Assembly (NCBI RefSeq): GCF_028885415.1
Contig: NZ_CP118527.1
Coordinates: forward strand, 4,154,001-4,218,000
Direction of reading: 5' to 3'
Length of the DNA stretch: 64,000 bases
From: Streptomyces coeruleorubidus
GTDB taxonomy: Bacteria; Actinomycetota; Actinomycetes; Streptomycetales; Streptomycetaceae
Position 1 is the stretch's first letter. Every line of letters starts with the position of its first letter. The notes under the pieces are model-generated. The model searched no databases. It was not told the origin of the DNA and saw only the letters and a program-made list of their open reading frames with translations. A program made the translations under genes and the position numbers. Positions 25,250 to 33,926 of this stretch are shown one piece after another.

Positions 25250-26433
25250 CGGTGCTCCTCCGACCCGCCGATGCGAGCCCCGTGCAGCCACTCGACCTCG
25301 TCGTACAGTTCCTCGACCGTGAAGGAGGACAGCATCGCGTTGCGGGCCGCGGCCGCGTCGCCGGCCGGGTGGTAGAGCTGCTCGCCTATGGCACGGGCCA
25401 CCTGCTGCACCCTGGCGGCACGCTCGTACCGCTCGGCGTTGTACTTCTCCAGGCGTTGCGGGATGTCCCCAGCGGCTTCCGCGAGCAGTTGGCCGATGAT
25501 GACGGCGTCCTCGAGGGCCATGCAGGCGCCCTGGGCCGCGTACTGGAGCATCGGGTGCGCGGCGTCACCGAGGAGGGCGACGCGGCCGTCCGTCCAGCGC
25601 TCGACCGGGTCGCGGTCGCACAGGACCCATTCCTTCCAGTCGCTCCCCAGTTCCAGCAGTTGCCGGGCGGTGCCGCTCAGCTCGGGGAACTCGGACAGGA
25701 CGCGCGCCCGCTCGACGGGCCTGCCGACCACGACGTCCTGTGCGCCGTCGTCGCGGGTGGCCGCCAGGTTGAGGAACTTCCCGCTGCCGATGGGGTAGTG
25801 GACGACGTGCCATTTGGGGCCGGCCCACAAGGTGACGGTGTTCCAGCGCAGCTCCCGCGGCACCCGCTCCATGGGGATGACGGACCGGTAGATCGTGTGG
25901 CCGGACACGCGCGGCGTGCCGTCCCCGACGAGCTGGCTGCGCACGGCGGAACGGATCCCGTCGGCGCCGATGAGCGCCGCGCCGGTGAAACGTCGCCCGG
26001 TGTCGGTGATCGCCGTGACGCTGTCCGCGTCCTGTTCGTACCGGGTCACGGAACACTTCGTGATCAGCGTGATGTTCCAGTCCGCGACGCAGCCGTCGAG
26101 GAGCGCCTGGTAGAGGTCACCGCGGTGCACGACGGCGTACGGATTGCCGAAGCGGGAGCGGTATGCGCCGGTGAGCGGCAGGCTCGCGACCCGGCGCCCG
26201 GTGGTGCCGTCCATGAACCGCAACTCATCGCTGTACACGGCGCGTTGCCGCACCGCGGTGCCAACGCCCAGGCGGTCCAGGGCGTGGAAGGCGTTCGGGC
26301 CCAGCTGGATGCCCGCGCCCAGTTCGCTGAAGGTGTCCCTTCGTTCCAGCACGACGACCTGGTGGCCGTGGCGCGCGAGGCTCAGTGCGGCCGCGAGGCC
26401 GCCGATACCGCCCCCGGCAATGAGTACCTTCAT
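25246..26433 (-). CDS. FAD-dependent aromatic hydroxylase (salicylate hydroxylase-like)
   Basis: Class A flavoprotein monooxygenase of 395 residues: [20 protein letters not shown] (FAD binding), [10 protein letters not shown] (DG motif, about residue 155) and [25 protein letters not shown] (GD motif). Closest in type to salicylate or 3-hydroxybenzoate hydroxylases, some of which remove CO2 while hydroxylating. In this operon the likely substrate is 3-hydroxyanthranilate or a derivative. That is inferred from context. It is 62 bases downstream of the ABM-like gene and coupled to aroC. Confidence 0.88.
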   Translation of the reverse strand: MKVLIAGGGIGGLAAALSLARHGHQVVVLERRDTFSELGAGIQLGPNAFHALDRLGVGTAVRQRAVYSDELRFMDGTTGRRVASLPLTGAYRSRFGNPYAVVHRGDLYQALLDGCVADWNITLITKCSVTRYEQDADSVTAITDTGRRFTGAALIGADGIRSAVRSQLVGDGTPRVSGHTIYRSVIPMERVPRELRWNTVTLWAGPKWHVVHYPIGSGKFLNLAATRDDGAQDVVVGRPVERARVLSEFPELSGTARQLLELGSDWKEWVLCDRDPVERWTDGRVALLGDAAHPMLQYAAQGACMALEDAVIIGQLLAEAAGDIPQRLEKYNAERYERAARVQQVARAIGEQLYHPAGDAAAARNAMLSSFTVEELYDEVEWLHGARIGGSEEHR

Positions 26434-26495
26434 CGTGATCCTTGTCGCAGTGGGGAAGTTGGTCGAGAGGTCGCAGGCCGTCCTCCCGGCGTGGC

Positions 26496-26828
26496 TCAGC
26501 CGGTGAAGGCGAGGCCCAGACGGGCCAGTCGGACCGTGTCGTAGGCGCCCTCCGTGGTGGCCTCGACGTCGAAGACGTGCCTCTGGGTGGGCGGAGCGCC
26601 GATGAGTTCGGCGGCCCTGGCCGGAATGGGCACGGCCGCGGCCTGGGCCGACTCCCACAGGAAGACGGCGCCCCACCGGTTGGTGCGCGCGTCGGAGATC
26701 CACACCTTCAGGCGCAGCCCCGGTACCCGGGAGAAACGGTCCACGGCCTCGTCGCGCAGGAAGTCCCGGAGCGAGGCGATGGTCTGCTCGGACCCGTCGA
26801 GGTCCCACCAGGCGATTACCACGCGCAC
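26496..26828 (-). CDS. Small ABM/YdhR-like dimeric alpha-beta barrel protein
   Basis: A 110-residue soluble protein, [20 protein letters not shown]... with LKVWISDARTNRWGAVFLWES. Size and predicted beta-alpha-beta pattern suggest the ferredoxin-like fold of small cofactor-free monooxygenases and of YdhR/SchA-like proteins. The family call is tentative. The GTG start overlaps the end of the PhzE-like gene by 13 bases, so translation is probably coupled. It lies just before the FAD hydroxylase and may work with it on an unstable aromatic or quinone intermediate. Confidence 0.6.
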   Translation of the reverse strand: MRVVIAWWDLDGSEQTIASLRDFLRDEAVDRFSRVPGLRLKVWISDARTNRWGAVFLWESAQAAAVPIPARAAELIGAPPTQRHVFDVEATTEGAYDTVRLARLGLAFTG

Positions 26829-28720
26829 GTACGCAGCACCCCCTCGAGCGCGTCACCGACGACGCGTACGCCGTCCTGTGTGAGCACGGACTCGGCGTGG
26901 AACTGCATCGAGGCGAAGCCGGGCCCGCGCAGCGCGTGCACTTCCCCGGTCTCCTCGTCCCGGCTCGCCTCGACGAGCCCCACGCCGGGAACCTCGAACG
27001 CGTCCAGCGCGCTGCGGGCCGCGAACGTGTTGTAGAAGCCGACCCGTTCCCGCGCTCCGAACAGGTCGATCTCCCGCTGGACTCCCTGGTTGGGCACCGG
27101 CCGGCGCACCAGTTCCAGGCCGAGCAGGGTGCTGAGCACCTGGTGACTGAGGCAGACGGCGATGAAGGGCCGGCGCTGGTCCACGAGCGCGTGGATCGCG
27201 GACCGCAGGTGTGTGATCTTGGGGTCGCGGGTGTCGCGCGGATCACCGGGGCCCGGACCCATGACGACGAGCTCGTGGTCGTCGAAGGAGTACGGCTCGT
27301 CGAAGCGCCGGACCGTCGGCTTCAGCCCCATGGCCCGCAGCTGGTGGCCGATCATGGAGGTGAAGGTGTCCTCCGCGTCCACCACGAGGACCCGGCGGTC
27401 GGCCAGTTCGGCCCCCCGCCCGGCCGGACGGGCACGCTCGCCGATCCAGAAACCGGCGATCGAGTCGTTGCGCTGCTCCAAGGCCTGGCGCACGCGCGGG
27501 TGTTCGGCGAAGCGCGCGGAGCCCTCGGTGCCCAGAGCGGCGAGGAGACCGGCCGCCTTCGCCCGGGTCTCGTCGACCTCCGAGTCCGGGTCGGAATGCC
27601 GGACCAGGGTGGCACCGACGCCGATGCTCAGCCGGCCGGCGCCGTCGATGTCGGCGGTGCGTATGAGGATCGAGGAGTCGAGCGTGCGCCGCCCCCGCTC
27701 GTCCTGCCCGATCAGGGCGACCACACCGCTGTAGTAGCCGCGCCCGCGGGGCTCGTACCGGTTGATCACCCGGCAGGCGCTCTCCAGCGGACTGCCCGTC
27801 ACCGTCGGCGCGAACATGGTCTCCCGCAGAATCGTGCGGGGATCGTGGTCGCTCGCGCCCTCGATGAAGTACTCGGTGTGCGCGAGGCGAGCCATCTCCT
27901 TCAGGTACGGCCCCACGACCCGGGGAGCGGGATCGCAGATCCGCGCCATCATCTTGAGTTCCTCGTCGACGACCATGTACAGCTCGTCGGCCTCCTTGCG
28001 GTCGGCGAGGAAGTCCATGACGCCCGGCAGGGTGGGGCCGGAGGCCGGATAGCGGTAGGTGCCGCTGATCGGGTTCATCACGGCCCGGCCGGCCCGCAGG
28101 CTCACGTGCCGCTCGGGGGAGGCGCCGACGAAGGTACGGTCGCCGGTGTGCACGACGAACGTCCAGTACGCCCCCTGCTCCCGCTCCAGCAGCCGCCGGA
28201 AGAACGCCAGGGCGCTGTGCACCGTGTAGCCGGTGATGTCGGCGACGAACGACCGCTTGATGACGAAGTTCGCTCCCTCGCCCGTGCCGATCTCGTCCGC
28301 GATCACCTTGCGGACGATTCCGGCGTACTCGTCGTCGTCGAGGTCGAAGGCGCCGCCGCTGAGCGCGACCGGCTCGCCGGGCAGCCGCCGCAGGGCGTCG
28401 CTCACCGCGACGGTGGTCTGCTCCGCCACGGTGATCGCGATCAGCGGTTCGCCGTCGTCGGCGCAGGCGTAGCCCCGCTCGGCGACCTGGCGGTAGGGGA
28501 TCAGCGCCAGGACCTCCTGACGGGCCCCGGCGTCGGGATCGGGTGCCTCGCTCAGGGGTATCCGGGCCACGGCGTCCACCGTCGACACCGTCCCCGCCAG
28601 GACCTCCAGGGTGTCCGGGCCGCTGACTTCGGGGCGGTGCAGCAGCGCGAAGGCGGACGGCTCCGGCCCGAGGAGCCGGTCGAGCAGGTCGTGCCCCGTA
28701 CGGGCGCTGTGTTCGTTCAT
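26816..28720 (-). CDS. phzE: PhzE-like 2-amino-2-deoxyisochorismate (ADIC) synthase
   Basis: Aminates chorismate at C2 with glutamine-derived ammonia. The 634-residue product is a fusion of an anthranilate-synthase-like domain (about residues 1-430: [36 protein letters not shown]-type [12 protein letters not shown]) and a glutamine amidotransferase domain (about 445-634: [12 protein letters not shown], nucleophile Cys in [17 protein letters not shown]). The fused order and the CLSHQ variant are typical of PhzE and unlike TrpEG. ATG at 28720 overlaps the phzD stop as ATGA. Confidence 0.94.
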   Translation of the reverse strand: MNEHSARTGHDLLDRLLGPEPSAFALLHRPEVSGPDTLEVLAGTVSTVDAVARIPLSEAPDPDAGARQEVLALIPYRQVAERGYACADDGEPLIAITVAEQTTVAVSDALRRLPGEPVALSGGAFDLDDDEYAGIVRKVIADEIGTGEGANFVIKRSFVADITGYTVHSALAFFRRLLEREQGAYWTFVVHTGDRTFVGASPERHVSLRAGRAVMNPISGTYRYPASGPTLPGVMDFLADRKEADELYMVVDEELKMMARICDPAPRVVGPYLKEMARLAHTEYFIEGASDHDPRTILRETMFAPTVTGSPLESACRVINRYEPRGRGYYSGVVALIGQDERGRRTLDSSILIRTADIDGAGRLSIGVGATLVRHSDPDSEVDETRAKAAGLLAALGTEGSARFAEHPRVRQALEQRNDSIAGFWIGERARPAGRGAELADRRVLVVDAEDTFTSMIGHQLRAMGLKPTVRRFDEPYSFDDHELVVMGPGPGDPRDTRDPKITHLRSAIHALVDQRRPFIAVCLSHQVLSTLLGLELVRRPVPNQGVQREIDLFGARERVGFYNTFAARSALDAFEVPGVGLVEASRDEETGEVHALRGPGFASMQFHAESVLTQDGVRVVGDALEGVLRTCAW

Positions 28721-29358
28721 CGGCTGAGCTCCTCGATCACGGACTTGGTCGTGGTGACCAGGGCGCAACGCTCGGCGGCGTAGTCGAGGGCCAGCCGGTG
28801 GTACGCCTCGGTGAAGTCGGCGACCGCGTCGGCCACCAGAAACGTCTGGATGTCGTTGGTGAAGGCCTCCACCGCGGTGGACAGCACCCCGATGTGCGCG
28901 TACACACCGCAGACGATCAGCTGGTCCCGTCCGTGGGCGCGCATCCTCTCCAGCAGGTCGGACCGGAAGAACGCGCTGTAGCGCCACTTGGTGAGCAGCC
29001 AGTCCTCCAGGCCGGGCGCGAGCGGCTCCACGACCTCCCGGTCGGCGGGGTCGACACGCATGCCCGGCCCCCAGAAGTCCTTGAGCAGTCCACGCTGTTC
29101 GTCGGTCATGCCGCCCGGCTGCGCGGTGTACGCGACGGGCATGCCGGAGGCGACCGCCTGTTCGCGCAGCCGGGTCGCGTTCCGCACGAGGTCGGCACCG
29201 GGTGCCTCGCCCTCGGGGAACTGCCTCAGGAAGTACCGCTGCATGTCGTGCACGAGCAGGACCGCGCGGTCCGGATCGGCCTGCCACGCCGCCGTGTTGG
29301 CGGGCAGGTCTCCGGCCTGGGGCATCGGGTAGGGCTGGATGGGGGGTATCCCTGGCAT
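28717..29358 (-). CDS. phzD: PhzD-like isochorismatase, makes DHHA
   Basis: Hydrolyses the vinyl ether of ADIC to give trans-2,3-dihydro-3-hydroxyanthranilate (DHHA) and pyruvate. The 213-residue product has the PhzD N-terminus ([13 protein letters not shown]), [13 protein letters not shown] with the catalytic Asp, [19 protein letters not shown] with the conserved Lys, and [18 protein letters not shown], where isochorismatases usually have a Cys/Thr-Ala block. It acts directly on the product of PhzE, to which it is coupled. Confidence 0.94.
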   Translation of the reverse strand: MPGIPPIQPYPMPQAGDLPANTAAWQADPDRAVLLVHDMQRYFLRQFPEGEAPGADLVRNATRLREQAVASGMPVAYTAQPGGMTDEQRGLLKDFWGPGMRVDPADREVVEPLAPGLEDWLLTKWRYSAFFRSDLLERMRAHGRDQLIVCGVYAHIGVLSTAVEAFTNDIQTFLVADAVADFTEAYHRLALDYAAERCALVTTTKSVIEELSR

Positions 29359-29383
29359 GGTCTTCCTCGTATGGCTTGGGTGG

Positions 29384-30154
29384 TCAGACGCCGAGGGTCG
29401 CGCCGCCGTCGACGGTGAGGTCGTGCATCGTGATGTGCGAGGCCTGATCCGACAGGAGGAACGCCACCGCCTCGGCCACGTCCGAGGGGCGGGCCAGCTT
29501 GCCGAGTGGTATGCCGACGCGGTAGGCGTCGGGCGAACCTTCGAGCGTCGCGGTGCGCCCGTGGTCGTCCTTCCACATGGACGTGAGCATCGGGGTCTCG
29601 GTGGAGCCGGGAGCGACCACGTTGCACCGGATGCCGTACCGGGCGACCTCGAGGCCGAGGCACTTGGTGAACATGGTCGCCGCGGCCTTCGACGCCGAGT
29701 ACGCGGCCATGTCCATGCGGGCCGTTCCCGCCGCGTTGGAGGCGATGGTGACGACGGCTCCGGAGCGCCGCCGGACCATGCGGTTGACCACCGCGCGCGA
29801 CATGAAGAACACTCCGGTGGCGTTGACCGCGAACGTCGCCGCCCAGTCCGCGTCGGTGAGGTCCCGGGCCTTCGCCAGGCGTAGTGCGCCCGCCCCGTTG
29901 ACCAGGTGGTCGAGCGGTCCCAGGGCGTCCTCGACGTCCGCGACCAGGCGCTCGGCCGCGGCGCTGGTGGTGATGTCGGCGGGGAACGCCCGTACCCGCA
30001 GCCCGTCGGCGGCCAGTTTCCCCGTCACCTCGCTCAGCCGGTCACCGTCCTTGTCCACGGCGGCCACCTCGGCGCCGCGTTCGGCCAGGGCGCGGACGAC
30101 CGCTTCGCCTATTCCGCCCGCGGCTCCCGTGACCAGCGCGATCTTGTCCTGCAT
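29384..30154 (-). CDS. DhbA/EntA-like dehydrogenase, DHHA to 3-hydroxyanthranilate
   Basis: A 256-residue short-chain dehydrogenase: [13 protein letters not shown] (NAD binding), NGAGALR, active-site Ser in [15 protein letters not shown] (Tyr/Lys) and [11 protein letters not shown]. This last motif and the overall length resemble EntA/DhbA, which oxidise 2,3-dihydro-2,3-dihydroxybenzoate. Placed between DAHP synthase and phzD, the natural reading is NAD-dependent aromatisation of DHHA to 3-hydroxyanthranilic acid, as proposed for calcimycin-type pathways. AAGGAGG lies upstream of the ATG. The alternative is a different dihydro-aromatic substrate. Confidence 0.88.
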   Translation of the reverse strand: MQDKIALVTGAAGGIGEAVVRALAERGAEVAAVDKDGDRLSEVTGKLAADGLRVRAFPADITTSAAAERLVADVEDALGPLDHLVNGAGALRLAKARDLTDADWAATFAVNATGVFFMSRAVVNRMVRRRSGAVVTIASNAAGTARMDMAAYSASKAAATMFTKCLGLEVARYGIRCNVVAPGSTETPMLTSMWKDDHGRTATLEGSPDAYRVGIPLGKLARPSDVAEAVAFLLSDQASHITMHDLTVDGGATLGV

Positions 30155-30172
30155 GGTGAACAGGCCTCCTTT

Positions 30173-31339
30173 TCAGCGGCGCCAGGCCGAGGCGACCTCC
30201 ACGGCCTGACGGGGATTGAGCCGCGGGTCGCAAAAGCTCGTGTACTTGTCTCCGACCGAATCGATGAAAGTGGCGTCGGCGACGCATTCCGTGACCTGAT
30301 CCGGGGTGGTTTCCAGGTGCAGGCCGCCGGGAATTCCGCCGGCCGCTGCCACGGATTCCTGGAATTCCTCGACCTCGCGTATGACGCTCTTCACGAAACG
30401 GGTTTTCAGACCGTCGGGGCCGCACTCGGTGTTGCCGTGCATCGGGTCGGACAGCCAGATCACCGGGTGCCCGGCGTCCCGTACGGCGGCGACCAGGGCG
30501 GGGAGCTTCTCGGGTGCCGTACCCGCGCCCATGCGCGCGATGAGCGTCAGCCGCCCGGGGACGCGGCCGGGGTCCAGCCGCTCGCACAGGCGCAGCAGTT
30601 CCTCCGGCGTCATGGTCGGCCCCACCTTGCAGGCCACCGGGTTGCGCACGGCCGCCAGGAGCGCCACGTGGGCGCCGTCCACCTGCCGGGTGCGCTCGCC
30701 GATCCACGGCCAGTGCGTCGAGGTGAGCAGCAGGCCGCCGTCGTCCTGCCGGCGCAGCATGGGCAGTTCGTAGTCGAGCAGGAGGGCCTCGTGGCTGGTC
30801 CACACGGGGGCCTGCGCGCGCCCGGCGCTGCCGGCCCAGCCGAGGTGTTCCATGACCTCGCGCGCGGCCCGGTGGCCGGTCAGCAGGCGCCGGGGGTCGG
30901 GCTGTCGCAGCACCGGGTCGGGGTTCGGATCGTTCACCATGTGCCCGCGGTAGACGGGCAGTTCGACACCCCGGACCGTTTCGGTGGGCTTGGACCGCGG
31001 CTTGGCGTACTGGCCGGCGAGCCGGCCCACGCGCACCACGGGCCTGCCCGCGTTGACGCGCATGACGCCCGCCAGGAGGTCGAGCACCGCCGCCTTGCGG
31101 GCGACGTCCACGCGGCCGTTCTCCGCCCAGTCCTCGGCACAGTCACCGGCTTGGATGACCTGGGCGTGCCCCTGGGCGACCGCCCTGAGGTGGTCGTGCA
31201 GCCGGGTCACGTCGGCGGCCTTGACGAGCGGCGGAAGCGCGCTCAGTTCCCGCCTCGCCCGCTCCCTCGCAGGATGGCCGTGCCAATCGGGCTGCTGAAG
31301 AGCGGGGAGCGATTCGATGTGAGCGAGCTCGCTGTCCAA
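30173..31339 (-). CDS. Class II (plant-type) DAHP synthase, PhzC-like
   Basis: Condenses erythrose 4-phosphate with phosphoenolpyruvate, the first step of the shikimate pathway. The 388-residue product is at the short end of the class, as in antibiotic clusters: VIQAGDCAEDWAENG (metal Cys), RVGRLAGQYAKPRSKPTE, YRGHMVNDPNPDP, TSHEALLLDYE, HWPWIGERTRQVDGAH, NPVACKVGPTM, WLSDPMHGNTE and GGLHLETTPDQVTEC. The N-terminal extension used for allosteric control in housekeeping enzymes is reduced, so feedback inhibition may be weaker. TTG start, with GAGGAA 6 bases upstream. First gene of the seven-gene operon. Confidence 0.93.
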   Translation of the reverse strand: MDSELAHIESLPALQQPDWHGHPARERARRELSALPPLVKAADVTRLHDHLRAVAQGHAQVIQAGDCAEDWAENGRVDVARKAAVLDLLAGVMRVNAGRPVVRVGRLAGQYAKPRSKPTETVRGVELPVYRGHMVNDPNPDPVLRQPDPRRLLTGHRAAREVMEHLGWAGSAGRAQAPVWTSHEALLLDYELPMLRRQDDGGLLLTSTHWPWIGERTRQVDGAHVALLAAVRNPVACKVGPTMTPEELLRLCERLDPGRVPGRLTLIARMGAGTAPEKLPALVAAVRDAGHPVIWLSDPMHGNTECGPDGLKTRFVKSVIREVEEFQESVAAAGGIPGGLHLETTPDQVTECVADATFIDSVGDKYTSFCDPRLNPRQAVEVASAWRR

Positions 31340-31536
31340 CTCGGTTCCTCTCGTGGCGATGAAGAAGGATTTCTTCGGCTGAACTCGTGAGTTGCTTGCA
31401 CCGATTCTGCGGAATTACGGAATCCCCGTGAAGGGAAGTATCGTTACTTCGTCATGTTCCGGTTGAGCAGAATGAATTCATCCGCGGGCCGGGACGAATT
31501 CATCCGACCGGGCCCGGGAAAGTTCCGGAAAGCGCA
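31340..31536 (-). promoter_or_regulatory. Promoter region of the DAHP synthase operon
   Basis: About 200 bases between the operon's first start codon and a terminator. It is more AT-rich than its surroundings (for example near 31400-31485) and holds two direct copies of GAATTCATCCG (31472-31510). I see no certain -10/-35 pair. The direct repeat is a candidate binding site. Confidence 0.45.
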
Positions 31537-31578
31537 CGTCCCGGCCTCGTGGCCCATCGGGGACACGAGGCCGGGACG
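31537..31578 (-). terminator. Terminator after the second SDR gene
   Basis: Perfect 15-base stem CGTCCCGGCCTCGTG / CACGAGGCCGGGACG with a 12-base loop, 33 bases beyond the SDR stop. It separates the cupin-oxidase-MFS-SDR unit from the DAHP synthase operon. Confidence 0.78.
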
Positions 31579-31611
31579 CCGTGGATCAGGTGAGGGGACC
31601 GGCCTGCGGGA

Positions 31612-32373
31612 TCAGCTGGTGACACCGCCGTCGACGACGAGGTCGTGGCCGACGACGAAGCTCGACTCGTCGGACGCCAGCCACAGCACCGCGTTGACGA
31701 TCTCGTCCGTCGTCGCGACGCGGGCGATCGGAACCGTCGTGGCGAGCCGGGCCGCGCGATCGGCGTCGGTCTCCCCGGGGCGCAGGGACATGCTGGTGTC
31801 CGTGGCACCGGGGCTCACCGCGTTGATGCGCACGTTGTCCTTGATGTGGTCCAGGGCGGCGACCCGGGTGAGGGTGCTCACGGCGGCCTTGGACGCGGCG
31901 TAGGCGGCCATGCCGGGGCGGCGCCCGTGGTAACCGATGTTCGACGCGGTGTTGACGATGGCACCACCGCCGTGCGCCCGCATGTGCGCGATCTGCTGCT
32001 GCATGCTGAGCAGGACGCCGTTCAGGTTGACGTCCAGCACGGACTGCCACACGGACAGGTCCAGGTCGCCGACCGGGGTGGGCTTGCCGAAGACGCCGGC
32101 GTTGTTGTGCGCGACGTGCAGGCCGCCGTGGCGCTCCACCGTGGTGCGCACCAGGCGCTCCATGTCCTCGGGCCGGGTGACGTCGGCGACGACGGCGCTG
32201 GCGGTGCCGCCGTCCTCGTCGACGAGTCGCACAGTCTCCTCGATGGATTCGGGCCGGGCCCCGGCGGCGACCACGGTGGCGCCCTCGCGGGCGAAGGCCC
32301 TGGCGCTGGCCCGGCCGATGCCGGATCCGGCCCCGGTGACGATGACGACCTTGTCCTTGAATCGGGCGGTCAT
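31612..32373 (-). CDS. Short-chain dehydrogenase/reductase
   Basis: A 253-residue classical SDR: VTGAGSGIGRASARAFA, HNNAGVFG (NNAG), Ser in VNTASNIG, YAASKAA with the Tyr/Lys pair, NAVSPGATDTSM, and the usual C-terminal HDLVVDGG. ATG at 32373 has AAGGAG upstream; the longer frame to 32394 lacks one. It is 74 bases downstream of the MFS gene and last in that unit. Substrate unknown: within the locus it could reduce or oxidise a ring carbonyl or hydroxyl after the oxidase. Confidence 0.87.
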   Translation of the reverse strand: MTARFKDKVVIVTGAGSGIGRASARAFAREGATVVAAGARPESIEETVRLVDEDGGTASAVVADVTRPEDMERLVRTTVERHGGLHVAHNNAGVFGKPTPVGDLDLSVWQSVLDVNLNGVLLSMQQQIAHMRAHGGGAIVNTASNIGYHGRRPGMAAYAASKAAVSTLTRVAALDHIKDNVRINAVSPGATDTSMSLRPGETDADRAARLATTVPIARVATTDEIVNAVLWLASDESSFVVGHDLVVDGGVTS

Positions 32374-32447
32374 GAGGGGTGCTCCTTGGTACATGTCGTA
32401 GCGGATGGAAATTCAGGGTGTCCGAGCGGCCGCAGGACCGGGGTCTT

Positions 32448-33926
32448 TCAGCCGGCGTCCCGGGTCGGGCGGGGGCGCAGCAGGACGAGCGCGCACACCG
32501 CGGCGGCGGCGAAGGCCACGGCCGCGATGGTGAAGGCGAAGCCGTAGCCGGAGGTCAGGGCAGAGGCCGTACCCGTGCCCGTGTGCACCAGGTCCGTGGT
32601 GCGTGCGGTGGCCAGGGTCACCAGGACGGCGAGACCGATGGCCGGCCCGGCCTCCAGCGCGGTGTTGACCACGGCGCCGGCGAGACCGGCCTGGTCCTGC
32701 GGGACGTCGGTGGTCGCGGTGACGGTGGATCCGGCGAAGACCAGCGCCGCCCCGGCGGGAAAGAGCACCAGCCCGGCCAGTACGGCGCCCACGTACGGCG
32801 TGTCGGTGCCGATCCGGCCCAGCACCGCCAGTCCCAGCCCGGCCAGCGCCAGTCCCCCGACCAGCACCGCACGCGGGCCGAAGCGCTGCACCAGCCTGCC
32901 CACGCACAGGCCGCTGACGACCAGGGTCAGGCCGAAGGGCAGGAACGCCGCCGACGTCTCCAGCGCGGAATAGCCCCGGACCTCCTGGAAGTACAGCGCG
33001 AGCATGAAGAAGATGGTGGTGATCCCGGCGGCGCCCAGGAAGACCGCCAGCAGCGCCACCGCCCTGCGGGGTGAGGCGGGGAACGACAGCGGCAGGAGCG
33101 GCTGCGGCACCCGTGCCTCGGTGACGACGAAGGCCAGCAGCAGCGCGCCGCCGCCGGTGAGGGTGCCGAGCGCCACCGGGGAGGTCCATCCGCGCTCCGG
33201 CGCCTCCACCAGGCCGTAGCTGAGCAGGGCGATCCCGGTGGTGACCAGGGCGGCCCCGAGGACGTCCAGGCGGCCGCCCCGGCCGGCCGCGCCCTCGGGG
33301 AGCAGCCGCGGGGCGGCGAAGAGGGTCACCGCCGCCATCGCGACGGGCACGACGAACACCCAGCGCCAGGAGTTCGACGAGGCCACCACCCCGGACAGCA
33401 GCATCCCGGCGGTCCCGCCGGAGGCCGCGAGCCCGCCCCAGACCGCCATGGCACGGGCGTGCCGCGCGGGCTCCGGGTGTACGACGCTCACCAGCGCCAT
33501 CGCGGCCGGTACGGCCAGTGCGGCACCGGCACCCTGGGCGAAGCGGGCCACCAGCAGCATCCACAGCCCCGTGGACACCCCCGCCAGCGCCGAACTCACG
33601 CCGAACACGCCGGTACCGAGGAGGAACACGCGCCGGTTCCCGTACAGGTCGGACAGCCGGCCGCCCAGCAGCAGCAGCCCGCTGAACGACATGCCGTAGG
33701 AGGCCGAGAGCAGGGCGAGTTCGGCGCGGTCGAGCCCGAACTCGCGCTGGATGTCGGGGAGTACGACGTTGAGCACGCTCATGGCGAGGATGAGCACGAA
33801 CTGGACCGACGCCAGCAGGGCGAAGGCCGGGCCACTGCTGCTGTCGCGTGCCGCTCCGGAAGCCGTTCGGGCCGGCTCCGTCTGCTCCGCCTCGACGACG
33901 TCATGCTGCTGCACAGCTCGCCTCAC
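32448..33926 (-). CDS. MFS transporter, probable product exporter
   Basis: A 492-residue 14-helix (DHA2-like) major facilitator: LAMSVLNVVLPDIQREFGLD, GGRLSDLYGNRRVF (motif A) and ARFAQGAGAALAVPAAMALV. A 28-residue hydrophilic N-terminus precedes the first helix. Its GTG overlaps the stop of the FAD oxidase as GTGA (33926-33923). Co-translation with a Tat-exported oxidase suggests it moves a precursor to the outside for final oxidation, or simply exports the product. Confidence 0.87.
   Translation of the reverse strand: MRRAVQQHDVVEAEQTEPARTASGAARDSSSGPAFALLASVQFVLILAMSVLNVVLPDIQREFGLDRAELALLSASYGMSFSGLLLLGGRLSDLYGNRRVFLLGTGVFGVSSALAGVSTGLWMLLVARFAQGAGAALAVPAAMALVSVVHPEPARHARAMAVWGGLAASGGTAGMLLSGVVASSNSWRWVFVVPVAMAAVTLFAAPRLLPEGAAGRGGRLDVLGAALVTTGIALLSYGLVEAPERGWTSPVALGTLTGGGALLLAFVVTEARVPQPLLPLSFPASPRRAVALLAVFLGAAGITTIFFMLALYFQEVRGYSALETSAAFLPFGLTLVVSGLCVGRLVQRFGPRAVLVGGLALAGLGLAVLGRIGTDTPYVGAVLAGLVLFPAGAALVFAGSTVTATTDVPQDQAGLAGAVVNTALEAGPAIGLAVLVTLATARTTDLVHTGTGTASALTSGYGFAFTIAAVAFAAAAVCALVLLRPRPTRDAG

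Noticed and set aside
24065..31339. Phenazine biosynthesis cluster
   Set aside because: phzE and phzD are present, but there is no phzF, phzA/B or phzG in the window, and a DHHA-oxidising dehydrogenase is present instead, which points to 3-hydroxyanthranilate.
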